Under the pieces are notes generated by a model, which was not told the origin of the DNA, did no database searches, and saw only the letters and a program-made list of their open reading frames with translations. This document shows, in pieces, positions 50,393 through 59,277 of a DNA stretch of 64,000 nt. The stretch lies in NCBI GenBank assembly GCA_934725015.1, contig CAKVAS010000002.1, positions 1-64,000 on the forward strand, read 5' to 3'. The DNA comes from an uncultured Bacteroidales bacterium. Lineage in GTDB: Bacteria > Bacteroidota > Bacteroidia > Bacteroidales > UBA932. How positions within the stretch are numbered: the stretch's first letter is position 1; each line of letters opens with the position of its first letter. The position numbers and the translations under genes were made by a program.

Positions 50393-50493
50393 GAAGAGGG
50401 CATTGGTTTCAAAAGGTGTTGGTCCACGCACACGTGGGGGACCGAAAGTTTGAAAAACTTTTGGTGGTTCCTTTTGAAATCAATGTCCTCTTC
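50393..50493 (+). ncRNA. Candidate three-way-junction RNA between argS and a peptidase gene
   Basis: Bases 50393-50416 pair with 50470-50493 over 24 positions, with two G-U pairs (50400/50486 and 50406/50480) that would be mismatches on the other strand, so the plus strand is favoured. Inside are two hairpins: GGTCCACG/CGTGG..GACC (about 50420-50443) and AAAGTTT/AAACTTT (about 50446-50462). It lies behind the argS terminator and 5 bases before the stop of the facing gene. No known RNA family was recognised. Confidence 0.5.
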
Positions 50494-50498
50494 GTCAG

Positions 50499-52475
50499 TT
50501 ATTTGAGGTAATCATTAAAATATTCAGTGACTTTATCCATCAGATGAATGCGGTTGCGGCCGAAGACATTGTGCCTGGCCGTAGGGTAGGGGAAGTAATC
50601 CACCGGGATTTCGAGGTCGATGCACTTCTGGATGAAGCTGAGACTGTGCTCCCACACGACGGTGTCGTCAATCGCCCCCTGACAGATGAGCAGCTTGCCC
50701 TTGAGTTGTGCAGCCTTGCCGAGCAGGCTCGTGCTTTCGTAACCCTCAGCGTTTTCTGCCGGGTTATCCATATACCTTTCGCCGTACATCACTTCGTACC
50801 ATTTCCAGTCAATCACCGGGCCGCCGGCGACGCCGACCTTGAAAACATCGGGGTAGGTCGTCATCAGCGATATGGTCATGAACCCGCCGTAGCTCCAGCC
50901 GTGCACCCCGATTCTGTCCGCATCGACATACGGAAGGCTCTTCAGCATCTTGATTCCCTCCATCTGGTCGGCCATCTCCGCCTTTCCGCAGTTCCTCCAG
51001 ATGGCCTTCTCGAACTCCGCTCCACGGTAGAGCGTGCCCCGGTTGTCCTGAACATAGACGAGGTAGCCTCGCCGGGCCATGAGCATCTCCCAGTAGCGGA
51101 GCTGACCCAGCCATGAGTTGTTCACGAGCTGCGAGTGCGGTCCGCCATAGACATAGAGAATCACGGGATATTTCTTCGCCGGGTCGAAGTCCTTCGGCTT
51201 GACGATGCGGTAGTAATTATCGAACTTTCCGTCCGCGCTCTTCACCGTCCCGAGGTCAATTTCGCAGAATCCGAAGTCTTCGGTCGTGTCGTCGGAGCGG
51301 AAAAGCACCTCCTTGCTGACCTTGCAGAGACCGTCCCTGCCTGCCTTACCTGAAGTTCCGAGCTTCTGCACTACCGGCGGCACGTTGAGGCTGCTGTACA
51401 TTTCATAGACGGAGCCGCAGTCCGCTTCCATTTTCAGGACACTGTGCCAGCCAGGCTCCGCAGTGAGCCTCAGCGCCGAGAACTTTGCCGGCACGCTGAA
51501 CTGCCCCTTGCCGTTTCTGTGAAGGGCCGTCTTGAAAATATGCCTTTCAATCGGGCTGACCTCCGAAGAGTAGTAATAGACCCATTTCCCGTCGTTCGCG
51601 ATGTACTCGACGTCCGCATCGACTTTTGTAATTCGCTCAACTTTGCCGTCAATGCCGCAGAGATAGAGACTGCGGAATCCGTCGCGGTTGTCCGTGCGGT
51701 AGATGAACTGCGTCGCGGAGTGTCCGTCCGCAGCCTTTGCGTCCTTTATGAACCGGACAGGGTCGCTCGGTTCGACATATCTTTCATTCGTCTCTGTGAG
51801 CACGGTTCCGAGGAACTTCCCGGTGGCCGCGTCGTAGCGGTTCATGTGCATTTCCTTCTGACTCCGTGCAAGCACCTGAATCAGGATCTCCTCCGAGTCC
51901 GGAGTCCAGCTGACATTGGTGAGGTAGCGTTCCTCCGTGAAGTCGGTCACATCCATATAGACGATGCTGCCATCCCGAAGGTCATATACTCCGAGGCTTA
52001 TGTGCTCCGAATCCATCCCTGCCATCGGATACTTTATTGACTTCAGCGTTCCCGTGCGCGTCGTGATGTCGAGCAGCGGAAAGTCCGTCACGCGGGTCTC
52101 GTCCTTGCGGTAGAATGCCAGTTTGAGACTGTCCGGAGACCAGAACAGACCTCCGTCAATCCCGAACTCGTTGCGGCTCACCGTCTCGCCATAGACGATT
52201 CCCGGTTCCTCCGCCTTCACGATGACCTTCCCGTCAACCGTAATCTGTGACAGCCCGTCAATCCTCTCGCTAACGGCCCTTTCCGCCCCGCTCCGCGTCT
52301 GCATCCACTCGAACTTAGGGAACTTAACCCGCAGCCCTTTCCCGAGCACCGCCTCTTCCATAGTCAATTCCCTTCCGGAAGGAGACGCCTCCCGCACCGC
52401 AAACACTCCCGGCTGCGCGTTCAAACTCCAAGTTATCAGAGAGATAAATAATATACTGACAGTAAATTTTTTCAT
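50499..52475 (-). CDS. Dipeptidyl-peptidase IV-type S9 family peptidase
   Basis: The 658-aa secreted peptidase has a signal peptide (MKKFTVSILFISLITWSLNA). A beta-propeller N-terminal domain (about 25-400) precedes an alpha/beta-hydrolase domain with nucleophile Ser in VHGWSYGGFMT, Asp in QGAIDDTVVW and His in TARHNVFGRN. Upstream of the nucleophile, YVYGGPHSQ forms the oxyanion region. Such enzymes remove X-Pro or X-Ala dipeptides from peptide N-termini and support amino-acid use from protein. It is near but slightly shorter than typical Bacteroidales DPP-IV (about 700-730 aa), so the exact specificity is open. Confidence 0.92.
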   Translation of the reverse strand: MKKFTVSILFISLITWSLNAQPGVFAVREASPSGRELTMEEAVLGKGLRVKFPKFEWMQTRSGAERAVSERIDGLSQITVDGKVIVKAEEPGIVYGETVSRNEFGIDGGLFWSPDSLKLAFYRKDETRVTDFPLLDITTRTGTLKSIKYPMAGMDSEHISLGVYDLRDGSIVYMDVTDFTEERYLTNVSWTPDSEEILIQVLARSQKEMHMNRYDAATGKFLGTVLTETNERYVEPSDPVRFIKDAKAADGHSATQFIYRTDNRDGFRSLYLCGIDGKVERITKVDADVEYIANDGKWVYYYSSEVSPIERHIFKTALHRNGKGQFSVPAKFSALRLTAEPGWHSVLKMEADCGSVYEMYSSLNVPPVVQKLGTSGKAGRDGLCKVSKEVLFRSDDTTEDFGFCEIDLGTVKSADGKFDNYYRIVKPKDFDPAKKYPVILYVYGGPHSQLVNNSWLGQLRYWEMLMARRGYLVYVQDNRGTLYRGAEFEKAIWRNCGKAEMADQMEGIKMLKSLPYVDADRIGVHGWSYGGFMTISLMTTYPDVFKVGVAGGPVIDWKWYEVMYGERYMDNPAENAEGYESTSLLGKAAQLKGKLLICQGAIDDTVVWEHSLSFIQKCIDLEIPVDYFPYPTARHNVFGRNRIHLMDKVTEYFNDYLK

Positions 52476-52586
52476 ACCCTTTTGTGTTTTTTAAGGTTTC
52501 TTAATATCGTATTCAATGTAGAATCTTCCACTATATGCCGAAGCGGTTACCGGCAACGCCGCAATCCGCTTTTTATTTGGTTTTAC

Positions 52587-52970
52587 CTACTCGACCGACA
52601 GGATGCGGTCAACGATGTATTTCTGCTGTCCGCGCCACGGGAGCGCTCCGAGGTACTCCTTGTAGTGCAGCTGCACGCTCCTTCCGCTGCAGCGCATCAG
52701 GGTGTCGGCGATGGCCTTGTCTTCGATTGAAAAGTCGAACTCGTATGACTGGATTGCCGTGGTTGTTCCTCTTGAACCCTTCTGAAACCCGGCCTGAATC
52801 GCCCGGCCCTCGTAGGTTTTCCACACATATCCCTTATAGACCACGAAGTTAAGCTCGCCTGCCTTCACGCCCTCGCCGAAGACATAATAGAACTTGAAAT
52901 AGAAGAACGCCGCCGCAATCACCAGAATCACCGCCGTCGTCCACAGAATGATTTGTTTCTTTACCGTCAT
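52587..52970 (-). CDS. Small membrane-anchored conserved hypothetical protein
   Basis: The 127-aa protein has one N-terminal membrane helix (ILWTTAVILVIAAAFFYFKFY). A globular domain follows with GYVWKTYEGRAIQAGFQKGS, EFDFSIEDKAIADTLMRCSG and a C-terminal LHYKEYLGALPWRGQQKYIV. Proteins of this type are widespread in Bacteroidales and sometimes carry a misleading 6-phosphogluconate dehydrogenase label, but no such motif is present. It faces outward from the inner membrane or stays as a signal anchor. Function is unknown. Confidence 0.8.
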   Translation of the reverse strand: MTVKKQIILWTTAVILVIAAAFFYFKFYYVFGEGVKAGELNFVVYKGYVWKTYEGRAIQAGFQKGSRGTTTAIQSYEFDFSIEDKAIADTLMRCSGRSVQLHYKEYLGALPWRGQQKYIVDRILSVE

Positions 52971-53108
52971 ATCACATCCGAATTGATATATCCCTCAAAG
53001 TTACAAAATTTTACGGAAGTTATATGAATCAGGCGGAACGGATATATACGAAATCGGGGTGGCTAAAAAAATCCCGGAGGAAAACACTTTTGGGTCACCC
53101 TCATATAC

Positions 53109-53142
53109 GAAAAAACAGGCTCCGGATATCTCCGAAGCCTGT
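53109..53142 (-). terminator. Terminator downstream of hsp20
   Basis: ACAGGCTCCGGA (53115-53126) pairs with TCCGAAGCCTGT (53131-53142) with one mismatch. On the minus strand the stem is followed by six T. It lies 85 bases after the hsp20 stop. Confidence 0.75.
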
Positions 53143-53226
53143 CTCGAACTGTTTTGTTGCCGAAACCGTTTCTCATTTCTGAAGCTCAGGTTTCATTTGC
53201 TCTGAAGTGCTTTTTCCTTTCGGAAG

Positions 53227-53706
53227 TTATTTAATCTCAATTGCCCTGTTGCTCGGAACTTCCTTTACAACCTCTTTCTTAGGCAACTCGATTTTCAGCA
53301 CGCCGTGCTCCATCTTCGCCGCAATCTTCTCGGCGTTGACCGTCTCCGGAAGCGTGAAGCTCTGACGGAATGATGTGTATGAGAACTCGTGACGCAGATA
53401 CTGTCCGTGCTTCTTGCCGTTCTCTTTCTTCTCGCCTTCCTTGTTTTCGGCCTCGTTGTTCTTCTCAGTCTTCTTCTCAAGGCTGATTACCAACTCGTTG
53501 TCCGGGGTAAGGTTAATCTTGAAATCGTCTTTCGTCATTCCCGGAGCCGCAACCTCGACTTCATACTCATTATCGCGTTCAATTACATTGATGGCCGGTG
53601 TTGATGATGCGTGTCTGTACTGAGGTACAAAAACTCTGTCGTCAATGTCAAACAGGTCATTGAACAATTCAGGCAACCAGTTCTGTGATTTCATAATAGG
53701 CATCAT
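53227..53706 (-). CDS. Small heat-shock protein Hsp20
   Basis: The 159-aa alpha-crystallin-type chaperone holds unfolding proteins in a refoldable state. The N-terminus MMPIMKSQNWLPELFNDLFD is typical for the phylum. The crystallin domain covers about 40-145 (INVIERDNEYEVEVAAPGMT through VLKIELPKK). An acidic/basic low-complexity insertion sits at about 82-103 (EKNNEAENKEGEKKENGKKH). Two CTGAC-N5-GTCAG-like palindromes lie 170-225 bases upstream. Confidence 0.94.
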   Translation of the reverse strand: MMPIMKSQNWLPELFNDLFDIDDRVFVPQYRHASSTPAINVIERDNEYEVEVAAPGMTKDDFKINLTPDNELVISLEKKTEKNNEAENKEGEKKENGKKHGQYLRHEFSYTSFRQSFTLPETVNAEKIAAKMEHGVLKIELPKKEVVKEVPSNRAIEIK

Positions 53707-53874
53707 AATTATAAATTTTAATTTTTTGTTCTACTTCATCCGTCTTCCGCATCCCCTCGTCTCCGTGGTTCAGTCTCGGACGAACCTCTTTGTGTTCCTC
53801 AGTCCCTTGGGGCTTACCCGAACACGCAGAGAGTATTTTCAAATCAGATGCCGTTAGTGTAAATGGTTGATAGT

Positions 53875-53931
53875 CAGACATTTTGTCAGTCGTGCGCGTC
53901 AAAATGGCTGAAATTTCTGCCAAAAAGTCAG
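53875..53931 (-). promoter_or_regulatory. Pair of CTGAC-type palindromes upstream of hsp20
   Basis: On the minus strand CTGACTTTTTGGCAG (53931-53917) and CTGACAAAATGTCTG (53889-53875) share the form CTGAC-N5-G(G/T)C(A/T)G, 42 bases apart. They lie in the 286-base gap between hsp20 and the epimerase gene. Possible operator; no regulator is identified. The rest of the gap shows nothing clear. Confidence 0.35.
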
Positions 53932-53992
53932 CCGAGCCCCGACCTTCCGCCGCGAGTCGGCCGGCGCAGTCTTGGTGCCGGTCTTGTCTGTG

Positions 53993-55063
53993 TCACGCCT
54001 CTGTGTCGATGTAGAACTCACGATACCACCTTGCGAACCTCCGAAGCCCCTCACGGAGACCCGTCGATGGCCTGAACCCGAAGTCGCGTTCAAGCGCGGA
54101 CGTGTCGGCGTAGGTCACGGGCACGTCTCCCGGCTGCATCGGCACAAGCTCCTTGTGCGCGTCGAAGTCGTAGTCCTGCGGAAGCACGCCGGCTCCGACC
54201 AGTTCCTGCTGGAGAATGTCAACAAAGTCGAGCAGGTTTTCCGGATGGCTGTTGCCGATGTTGTAAATCCTGTACGGAGGGACAGGCAGACCGTCCTCTC
54301 CCGTGCTTCTCTGCGGAGCCCCGTGCATCACGCGCACGACTCCTTCCACTATGTCATCCACGAAAGTGAAGTCGCGGCGGCAGTTGCCGTAGTTGAAGAT
54401 TCTGATTTTCTCGCCCCTTATCAGCTTGTTCGTGAAGCCGAAATACGCCATGTCGGGGCGGCCGGCCGGACCATAGACGGTGAAGAAGCGCAGACCCGTC
54501 GAAGGGATGTCGTAGAGCTTGCTGTAGGCGTGTGCCATGAGTTCGTTGCTCTTCTTGGTCGCCGCGTAGAGGGACACCGGATTATCCACCTTGTCGTCCG
54601 TGGAGTACGGCACCTTCTTGTTTGAGCCATAGACCGACGAGCTTGACGCATAGACGAGATGGCGAACCCCGCTCTTTCCTCCGTCGTAGCTGTGGCGGCA
54701 GGCTTCGAGGATGTTGTAGAACCCGATGAGGTTGGACTCTATGTATGCGTCAGGATTTGTGATGGAGTAGCGCACCCCGGCCTGTGCCGCGAGGTTCACC
54801 ACGATGTCCGGCTCAAATTCCGCGAAAATCTTCCGAATCAGTTCCGCGTCGGCGATGTTTCCCTGCACGAACTGCCAGGAGCATTCGGGGTGTTTCGCCG
54901 CCTCGGCTGCGATGAGCTTCAGACGGTATTCCTTGAGCGCGACGTCGTAGTAGGCGTTCATGCTGTCAATCCCGAGCACGCTGACCTGCGGTTCGCTTTC
55001 AAGCAGCCTGAGGACGAGGTTCGCGCCGATGAATCCGGCCGCGCCGGTAACTATAACTTTCAT
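53993..55063 (-). CDS. UDP-glucuronate 4-epimerase-type NAD-dependent epimerase
   Basis: The 356-aa extended short-chain dehydrogenase converts UDP-glucuronate to UDP-galacturonate for surface polysaccharide. It has the NAD motif VTGAAGFIGANL at the start, VNLAAQAGVRYSITNP, the catalytic YAATKKSN (Tyr and Lys), and RFFTVYGPAGRPDMAYF, which is characteristic of the glucuronate epimerases. I start at ATG 55063; the frame to 55081 adds only MEKIEM. The preceding gene is the UDP-glucose dehydrogenase that makes its substrate. Confidence 0.88.
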   Translation of the reverse strand: MKVIVTGAAGFIGANLVLRLLESEPQVSVLGIDSMNAYYDVALKEYRLKLIAAEAAKHPECSWQFVQGNIADAELIRKIFAEFEPDIVVNLAAQAGVRYSITNPDAYIESNLIGFYNILEACRHSYDGGKSGVRHLVYASSSSVYGSNKKVPYSTDDKVDNPVSLYAATKKSNELMAHAYSKLYDIPSTGLRFFTVYGPAGRPDMAYFGFTNKLIRGEKIRIFNYGNCRRDFTFVDDIVEGVVRVMHGAPQRSTGEDGLPVPPYRIYNIGNSHPENLLDFVDILQQELVGAGVLPQDYDFDAHKELVPMQPGDVPVTYADTSALERDFGFRPSTGLREGLRRFARWYREFYIDTEA

Positions 55064-55186
55064 CATTTCAATTTTTTCCAATATATTTGGAATGTATTTT
55101 TGAGTCAGATTTTTCTGTCCTGTGAGGAGTTTGGCGGGTCAAATGACGAACGGGAGAGGAAAATCTGGCCAAAAAGACATCCAAAA

Positions 55187-56419
55187 TCAGTCTCTCTCAA
55201 AGATGTCGCGGGTATATACCTTGTCCTTCACGTCGTCGAGGCTGGAGTCGTAGCGGTTCGCGATGATTGCCGACGAGAGCTCCTTGAACCTTGCAAGGTC
55301 GTTCACCACCTCGCTGCCGAAGAACAGCGTCCCGTCCTCAAGCGTCGGCTCATAGACGATGACCTTCGCGCCCTTCGCCTTGATGCGCTTCATCACGCCC
55401 TGAATCGCGCTCTGACGGAAGTTGTCCGAGTTCGACTTCATCGTGAGCCGATAGACCCCGACCGTGACCTCATGCTCGCGGGTGCGGCTCCACTCGCTTG
55501 ATGCGGTGTAGTAGCCGGCCTTGGCGAGCACCTGGTCCGCAATGAAGTCCTTCCTTGTGCGGTTGCTTTCCACGATGGCCTGAATGAGGTTCTCGGGCAC
55601 GTCCTGATAGTTCGCGAGCAGCTGCTTGGTGTCCTTAGGGAGGCAGTAGCCGCCGTAGCCGAAGGACGGATTGTTGTAGTGGCTGCCGATGCGCGGGTCA
55701 AGGCAGACCCCGTCGATGATGGCCTTGGTGTCCAGTCCCTTCATCTCCGCGTAGGTGTCCAGCTCGTTGAAGTAGCTCACCCTCAGCGCGAGGTAGGTGT
55801 TCGCGAAGAGCTTCACCGCCTCCGCCTCCGTCGTTCCCATGAAGAGAGTGTCGATGTTCTCCTTGACCGCTCCTTCCTGAAGCAGCTGCGCGAACACGTG
55901 CGCCGCCCTGTCGAGACGCGCGTCCCCCTCCGGCCGGCCGACGATGATGCGGCTCGGGTAGAGGTTGTCGTAGAGCGCCTTGCTCTCGCGCAGGAACTCC
56001 GGCGAGAAGATGATGTTCTCCGTGTTGAACCTGCGGCGGACGCTCTCCGTGTAGCCCACCGGGATGGTCGATTTTATGACCATAATAGCGTGCGGATTCA
56101 CCTCCAGCACGAGGCTTATCACCGCCTCCACCGCCGAGGTGTCGAAGAAGTTCCGCTGGCTGTCGTAATTGGTCGGGGCCGCGATGACGACAAACTCCGC
56201 GTCGCTGTAGGCTGTCCGCCCGTCCGTCGTCGCCGTGAGGTCAAGCTTCTTCTCGGCAAGGTATTTCTCGATGTACTCGTCCTGAATCGGGGATTTTCTC
56301 CCGTTGATGAGCGCCACTTTTTCGGGGATTATATCGACCGCCGTGACGTGATTGTGCTGGCTGAGGAGGGTCGCGATTGAAAGTCCCACATACCCCGTGC
56401 CCGCTACTGCAATTTTCAT
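55187..56419 (-). CDS. ugd: UDP-glucose 6-dehydrogenase
   Basis: It oxidises UDP-glucose twice to UDP-glucuronate. The 410-aa protein has the NAD motif AVAGTGYVGLSIATLL, the linker helix with YIEKYLAEKKL, the catalytic segment FGYGGYCLPKDTKQLL (Cys nucleophile) and a C-terminal domain ending with ANRYDSSLDDVKDKVYTRDI. A -7 box (TAACTTTG on the minus strand, 56497-56504) lies about 80 bases upstream. It is followed 123 bases later by the epimerase gene, a two-step pathway to UDP-galacturonate. Confidence 0.95.
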   Translation of the reverse strand: MKIAVAGTGYVGLSIATLLSQHNHVTAVDIIPEKVALINGRKSPIQDEYIEKYLAEKKLDLTATTDGRTAYSDAEFVVIAAPTNYDSQRNFFDTSAVEAVISLVLEVNPHAIMVIKSTIPVGYTESVRRRFNTENIIFSPEFLRESKALYDNLYPSRIIVGRPEGDARLDRAAHVFAQLLQEGAVKENIDTLFMGTTEAEAVKLFANTYLALRVSYFNELDTYAEMKGLDTKAIIDGVCLDPRIGSHYNNPSFGYGGYCLPKDTKQLLANYQDVPENLIQAIVESNRTRKDFIADQVLAKAGYYTASSEWSRTREHEVTVGVYRLTMKSNSDNFRQSAIQGVMKRIKAKGAKVIVYEPTLEDGTLFFGSEVVNDLARFKELSSAIIANRYDSSLDDVKDKVYTRDIFERD

Positions 56420-56496
56420 GGTATTCGGTTTATTTGTTTATACATAGCCGTCCCGGGCAGTTCTTCGCGCATCCCGTTCGCGGCACAACTTCCCGG

Positions 56497-56504
56497 CAAA
56501 GTTA
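56497..56504 (-). promoter_or_regulatory. -7 box upstream of ugd
   Basis: The minus strand reads TAACTTTG (TAnnTTTG), with a CAAG-like -33 counterpart about 20 bases further. It would drive the ugd-epimerase pair. Confidence 0.5.
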
Positions 56505-56597
56505 GGCAGAATAAGGAATATTTGCAAGAAAAGGACGGCCGGGTGTGTCCGGTCGTCCGTAGAAAATGCCCTATTATATAATAAGGTATATGAGATG

Positions 56598-57926
56598 CTA
56601 CAGAAGAATGTACTTCGCGACGAAGATTGCCGCGAGTATGTATGCCGCAGGCGAAATCTTCTTGAAATTGCCGCTGAGAAGGTTGATGAGGACATATGAA
56701 ATCATGCCGAGCATGATTCCGTCTGAGATTGAGTAGCAGAGCGGCATCGCGATGAGGGTGATGAACGCAGGGATGGCTTCTGAGTAGTTCTCGAAGTCGA
56801 TGGCCTTGATAGGGGACATCATGAACACGCCGACAATCACGAGGATAGGTGCGGTCGCGGCGCTCGGGATTGCAAGGAATATAGGGGAGAAGAACAGCGC
56901 CGCTGCGAAGCATACGGCCGCAGTGAATGCGGTGAGGCCGCTGCGTCCGCCCTGTGCGATTCCTGAAGCGCTCTCGACGTAGGTCGTTGTTGTTGAAGTA
57001 CCGAGGCAGGCTCCGGCTACGGTCGCTACGGCATCTGCCATGAGAGTCTTGTTGATGCCCGGGATGTTGCCCTTTTCGTCAATCATCTTCGCCTTCGTGC
57101 TCACTCCTACGACCGTCCCGATGGTGTCGAACATATCGATGAACATGAAAGTGAACACAACCACGAACATGTCAAGCGAGAAGATATGGCTCCACTCGAA
57201 CTTGCAGAAGATTGGGCCTACGGAATCAGGAACGGAGGCGATGCCGCTGAACTTGGTGATGTGCTCGCCTGTTGCAGGATCCTTCATGACGAGACCGAGA
57301 GCCGCCGTCGCAATCATTCCGATGAGCAGCGCTCCGGGGACTTTCTTCACCACGAGGAACGAAGTGAGGACGAGGCCGATGACGGCGAGAAGCGCAGGGC
57401 CGTGGGTGATGTCGCCGAGAGCTACGGTCGTGGCCGGGCTGGAAACGATGACTCCGGCGTTCTTAAGGCCGATGAATGCGATGAAGAGGCCGATTCCGCA
57501 GCCGATTGCGTTTTTGAGCGACGTCGGGATGGAATCGACAATCCACTTGCGGACGTTGGTGACGGTAAGAAGGATGAAGATGATTCCTTCGAGAAGAACC
57601 GCAGTGAGCGCGAACTGCCAGCTGTAGCCCATGCCGAGGCATACAGTGAACACGAAGAATGCGTTGAGGCCCATGCCCGGAGCGAGTGCGAAAGGCTTCT
57701 TCGCATAGAACGCCATGACGAGCGTTCCGATGATTGCCGCGAGGGCGGTTGCAGTGAATACTGCTCCGGTGGGCATCCCCATGTCCTTGAGGGCGCCGAA
57801 AATGCTCGGGTTGACCGCGAGGATGTAGGACATCGTGAGGAACGTCGTGATTCCCGCAAGAATTTCAGTCTTGATTGTGGTGGTTTTCGGGTCTAATCCG
57901 AAAGCCTTCTGTATGAACTTGTTCAT
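56598..57926 (-). CDS. NCS2-family (AzgA-type) adenine/guanine/hypoxanthine permease
   Basis: The 442-aa permease (start MNKFIQKAFGLDPKTTTIKT at 57926) imports purine bases by proton symport. It has the 14-helix fold with family motifs GITTFLTMSYILAVNP, APGMGLNAFFVFTVCLGMGY, MFIDMFDTIGTVVGV and the LGTSTTTTYVESASGIAQGG loop. The longer frame to 57956 adds MNKTLLSKNK. It clusters with a DUF5020 outer-membrane protein and a uracil-type permease, all on the same strand, suggesting a nucleobase uptake region. Confidence 0.92.
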   Translation of the reverse strand: MNKFIQKAFGLDPKTTTIKTEILAGITTFLTMSYILAVNPSIFGALKDMGMPTGAVFTATALAAIIGTLVMAFYAKKPFALAPGMGLNAFFVFTVCLGMGYSWQFALTAVLLEGIIFILLTVTNVRKWIVDSIPTSLKNAIGCGIGLFIAFIGLKNAGVIVSSPATTVALGDITHGPALLAVIGLVLTSFLVVKKVPGALLIGMIATAALGLVMKDPATGEHITKFSGIASVPDSVGPIFCKFEWSHIFSLDMFVVVFTFMFIDMFDTIGTVVGVSTKAKMIDEKGNIPGINKTLMADAVATVAGACLGTSTTTTYVESASGIAQGGRSGLTAFTAAVCFAAALFFSPIFLAIPSAATAPILVIVGVFMMSPIKAIDFENYSEAIPAFITLIAMPLCYSISDGIMLGMISYVLINLLSGNFKKISPAAYILAAIFVAKYILL

Positions 57927-58042
57927 TTTGTTTTTGGATAATAATGTTTTGTTCATCCCATATCTCGGAACACACCATTTCCGTATCGGGATTTTGCGGG
58001 TTTATGTGGTCTCCGCCGACCGTTTTGAAAAAGAAAAATACC

Positions 58043-58155
58043 TGTCATTTCGAGCGAATGCGAGAAATCTTCAGCCGCTGATTTCAATGTTTTCAGCCAT
58101 TGGTTTCAGCACTTCTGTTTCAGCGCAAGGATCTCTCACTTCGTTCGAGATGACA
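58043..58155. repeat. Inverted-repeat intergenic element of the TGTCATTTCGAGCGAA type
   Basis: The left arm TGTCATTTCGAGCGAATGCG (58043-58062) continues to GAGAAATCTT. The right arm begins AAGGATCTCTCACTTCGTTC (58127) and ends GAGATGACA (58155). They are imperfect inverses of about 29 bp around a 55-base spacer. Single arms or fragments recur at 6751-6776, about 48436-48449 and about 59249-59270. Such elements are common between genes in this order. Together with repeat D it fills the 409-base gap. Confidence 0.75.
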
Positions 58156-58207
58156 AATTATGAAAAGTAGTTTAATGACAAATTAAAGGTCCTTTAAACA
58201 ACTGAGC

Positions 58208-58335
58208 GTGAAATTGAATTATAGGGATGCGGATGCAAGGCGCACGGCGCAGGAATAACCGGAGCAACCTTGTCGGTTGTGAGGATTATGACAAGCCGTG
58301 CAACGCCGCAGACGCGTCCTTAAATTCAATTTCAC
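58208..58335 (+). repeat. Dispersed palindromic repeat, copy D, abutting a stop codon
   Basis: Perfect 13-bp outer arms GTGAAATTGAATT (58208-58220) and AATTCAATTTCAC (58323-58335), then GCACGGC/GCCGTGC and the shared core ACCGGAGCAACC, loop, GGTTGTGAGGAT. The right arm touches the stop codon of the DUF5020 gene (58336-58338), so that message ends in a long hairpin. Confidence 0.82.
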
Positions 58336-59136
58336 TTAGAAACTCCATTTGGCGGCGAGAGTAGGAATGCAGTAGAACCCGGTTCCCGCGAAGTTGTAGG
58401 AAAGCTCCACCTCGCCACCGAGGCTCAGGTTGAACTTCTCCATTCCCTTGATTTTGTTGAGGTTAACCCAGAACTGCGGCTCTGAGAGGGCTATGAACTG
58501 AGTGCCCTTTGGATTGCCTGACTCGTCAAGCTTGCCCTGCCAAGGCCTGTGCTCCCTCCAGAAGTCCACGAATCCGGAGAATGTGCACCATCCGTGGGCG
58601 AAGTTGATGCCCCACACACCGGTGAGCTGGAAGTTGTGAACCTGCTTGCTGCCCGCGCCGTCAACGGTGCCCGGAATGAGCTTGTACATCGCGCTGAGGG
58701 ACCATGTCTTGCTGAAGTCAGCCGAGTGTCCGCTGTAGGTGAGACCGGCGAGCCATGCGTTGTTGAACGAGCCTGCCGCCTTGCTCAGACCGCCATTGTA
58801 CTCGACGTGAACGGAGAGCCAGTCCATCTTTGTGTTCTGCCAGAAGCAGAGCTCACGTGAAATCTCCCAGTAGGCACCGAGGACACCGGCCGTCTTGGTG
58901 GCGCCTTCTGCCTTGCTGTTGCTCATGTAGTCCATATCTACAAAGAAGTAGGTGCTTCCCCAAGAGTCCGGCTTGAACATTTCGACGGTAGTTGTGAGAT
59001 AACCCCTGGACTGGAGATCCTTTCCGTCCTTGCCTTTGTAGAGATTGTGACCGAAGTCGTAGTGGAGCTGGACATTCTGAGCGAAAGCTCCGAGAGATGC
59101 GAGGGCGAGAACGCCCGTAAGAATTAATTTCTTCAT
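58336..59136 (-). CDS. DUF5020 outer-membrane protein (Tsx-like nucleoside channel type)
   Basis: The 266-aa protein (start MKKLILTGVLALASLGAFAQ at 59136, a signal peptide) is a predicted outer-membrane beta barrel. It has alternating aromatic strands such as VQLHYDFGHNLY, STYFFVDMDYMS, DWLSVHVEYNGGL and the C-terminal aromatic residue (AAKWSF) needed for barrel insertion. It resembles DUF5020 proteins, distant relatives of the Tsx nucleoside channel. Its place between two nucleobase permease genes supports a role in nucleoside passage, which is inference. Confidence 0.85.
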   Translation of the reverse strand: MKKLILTGVLALASLGAFAQNVQLHYDFGHNLYKGKDGKDLQSRGYLTTTVEMFKPDSWGSTYFFVDMDYMSNSKAEGATKTAGVLGAYWEISRELCFWQNTKMDWLSVHVEYNGGLSKAAGSFNNAWLAGLTYSGHSADFSKTWSLSAMYKLIPGTVDGAGSKQVHNFQLTGVWGINFAHGWCTFSGFVDFWREHRPWQGKLDESGNPKGTQFIALSEPQFWVNLNKIKGMEKFNLSLGGEVELSYNFAGTGFYCIPTLAAKWSF

Positions 59137-59277
59137 ACCTGAAATTGAATTATTATAATTTTTATTTGGTGTGTCAATATGTCGGGACTGCAAAAAAAGC
59201 ACTTGCTTCATTACACTCGTCGTTCGAGTATTTATTCCTGTTTCACTTACGTTCCGGTCGAAATGACAGCCGTAGCT

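Noticed and set aside
52587..52970. 6-phosphogluconate dehydrogenase.
   Set aside because: Too short, has an N-terminal membrane helix and lacks a nucleotide-binding motif; that label would be a propagated misannotation.
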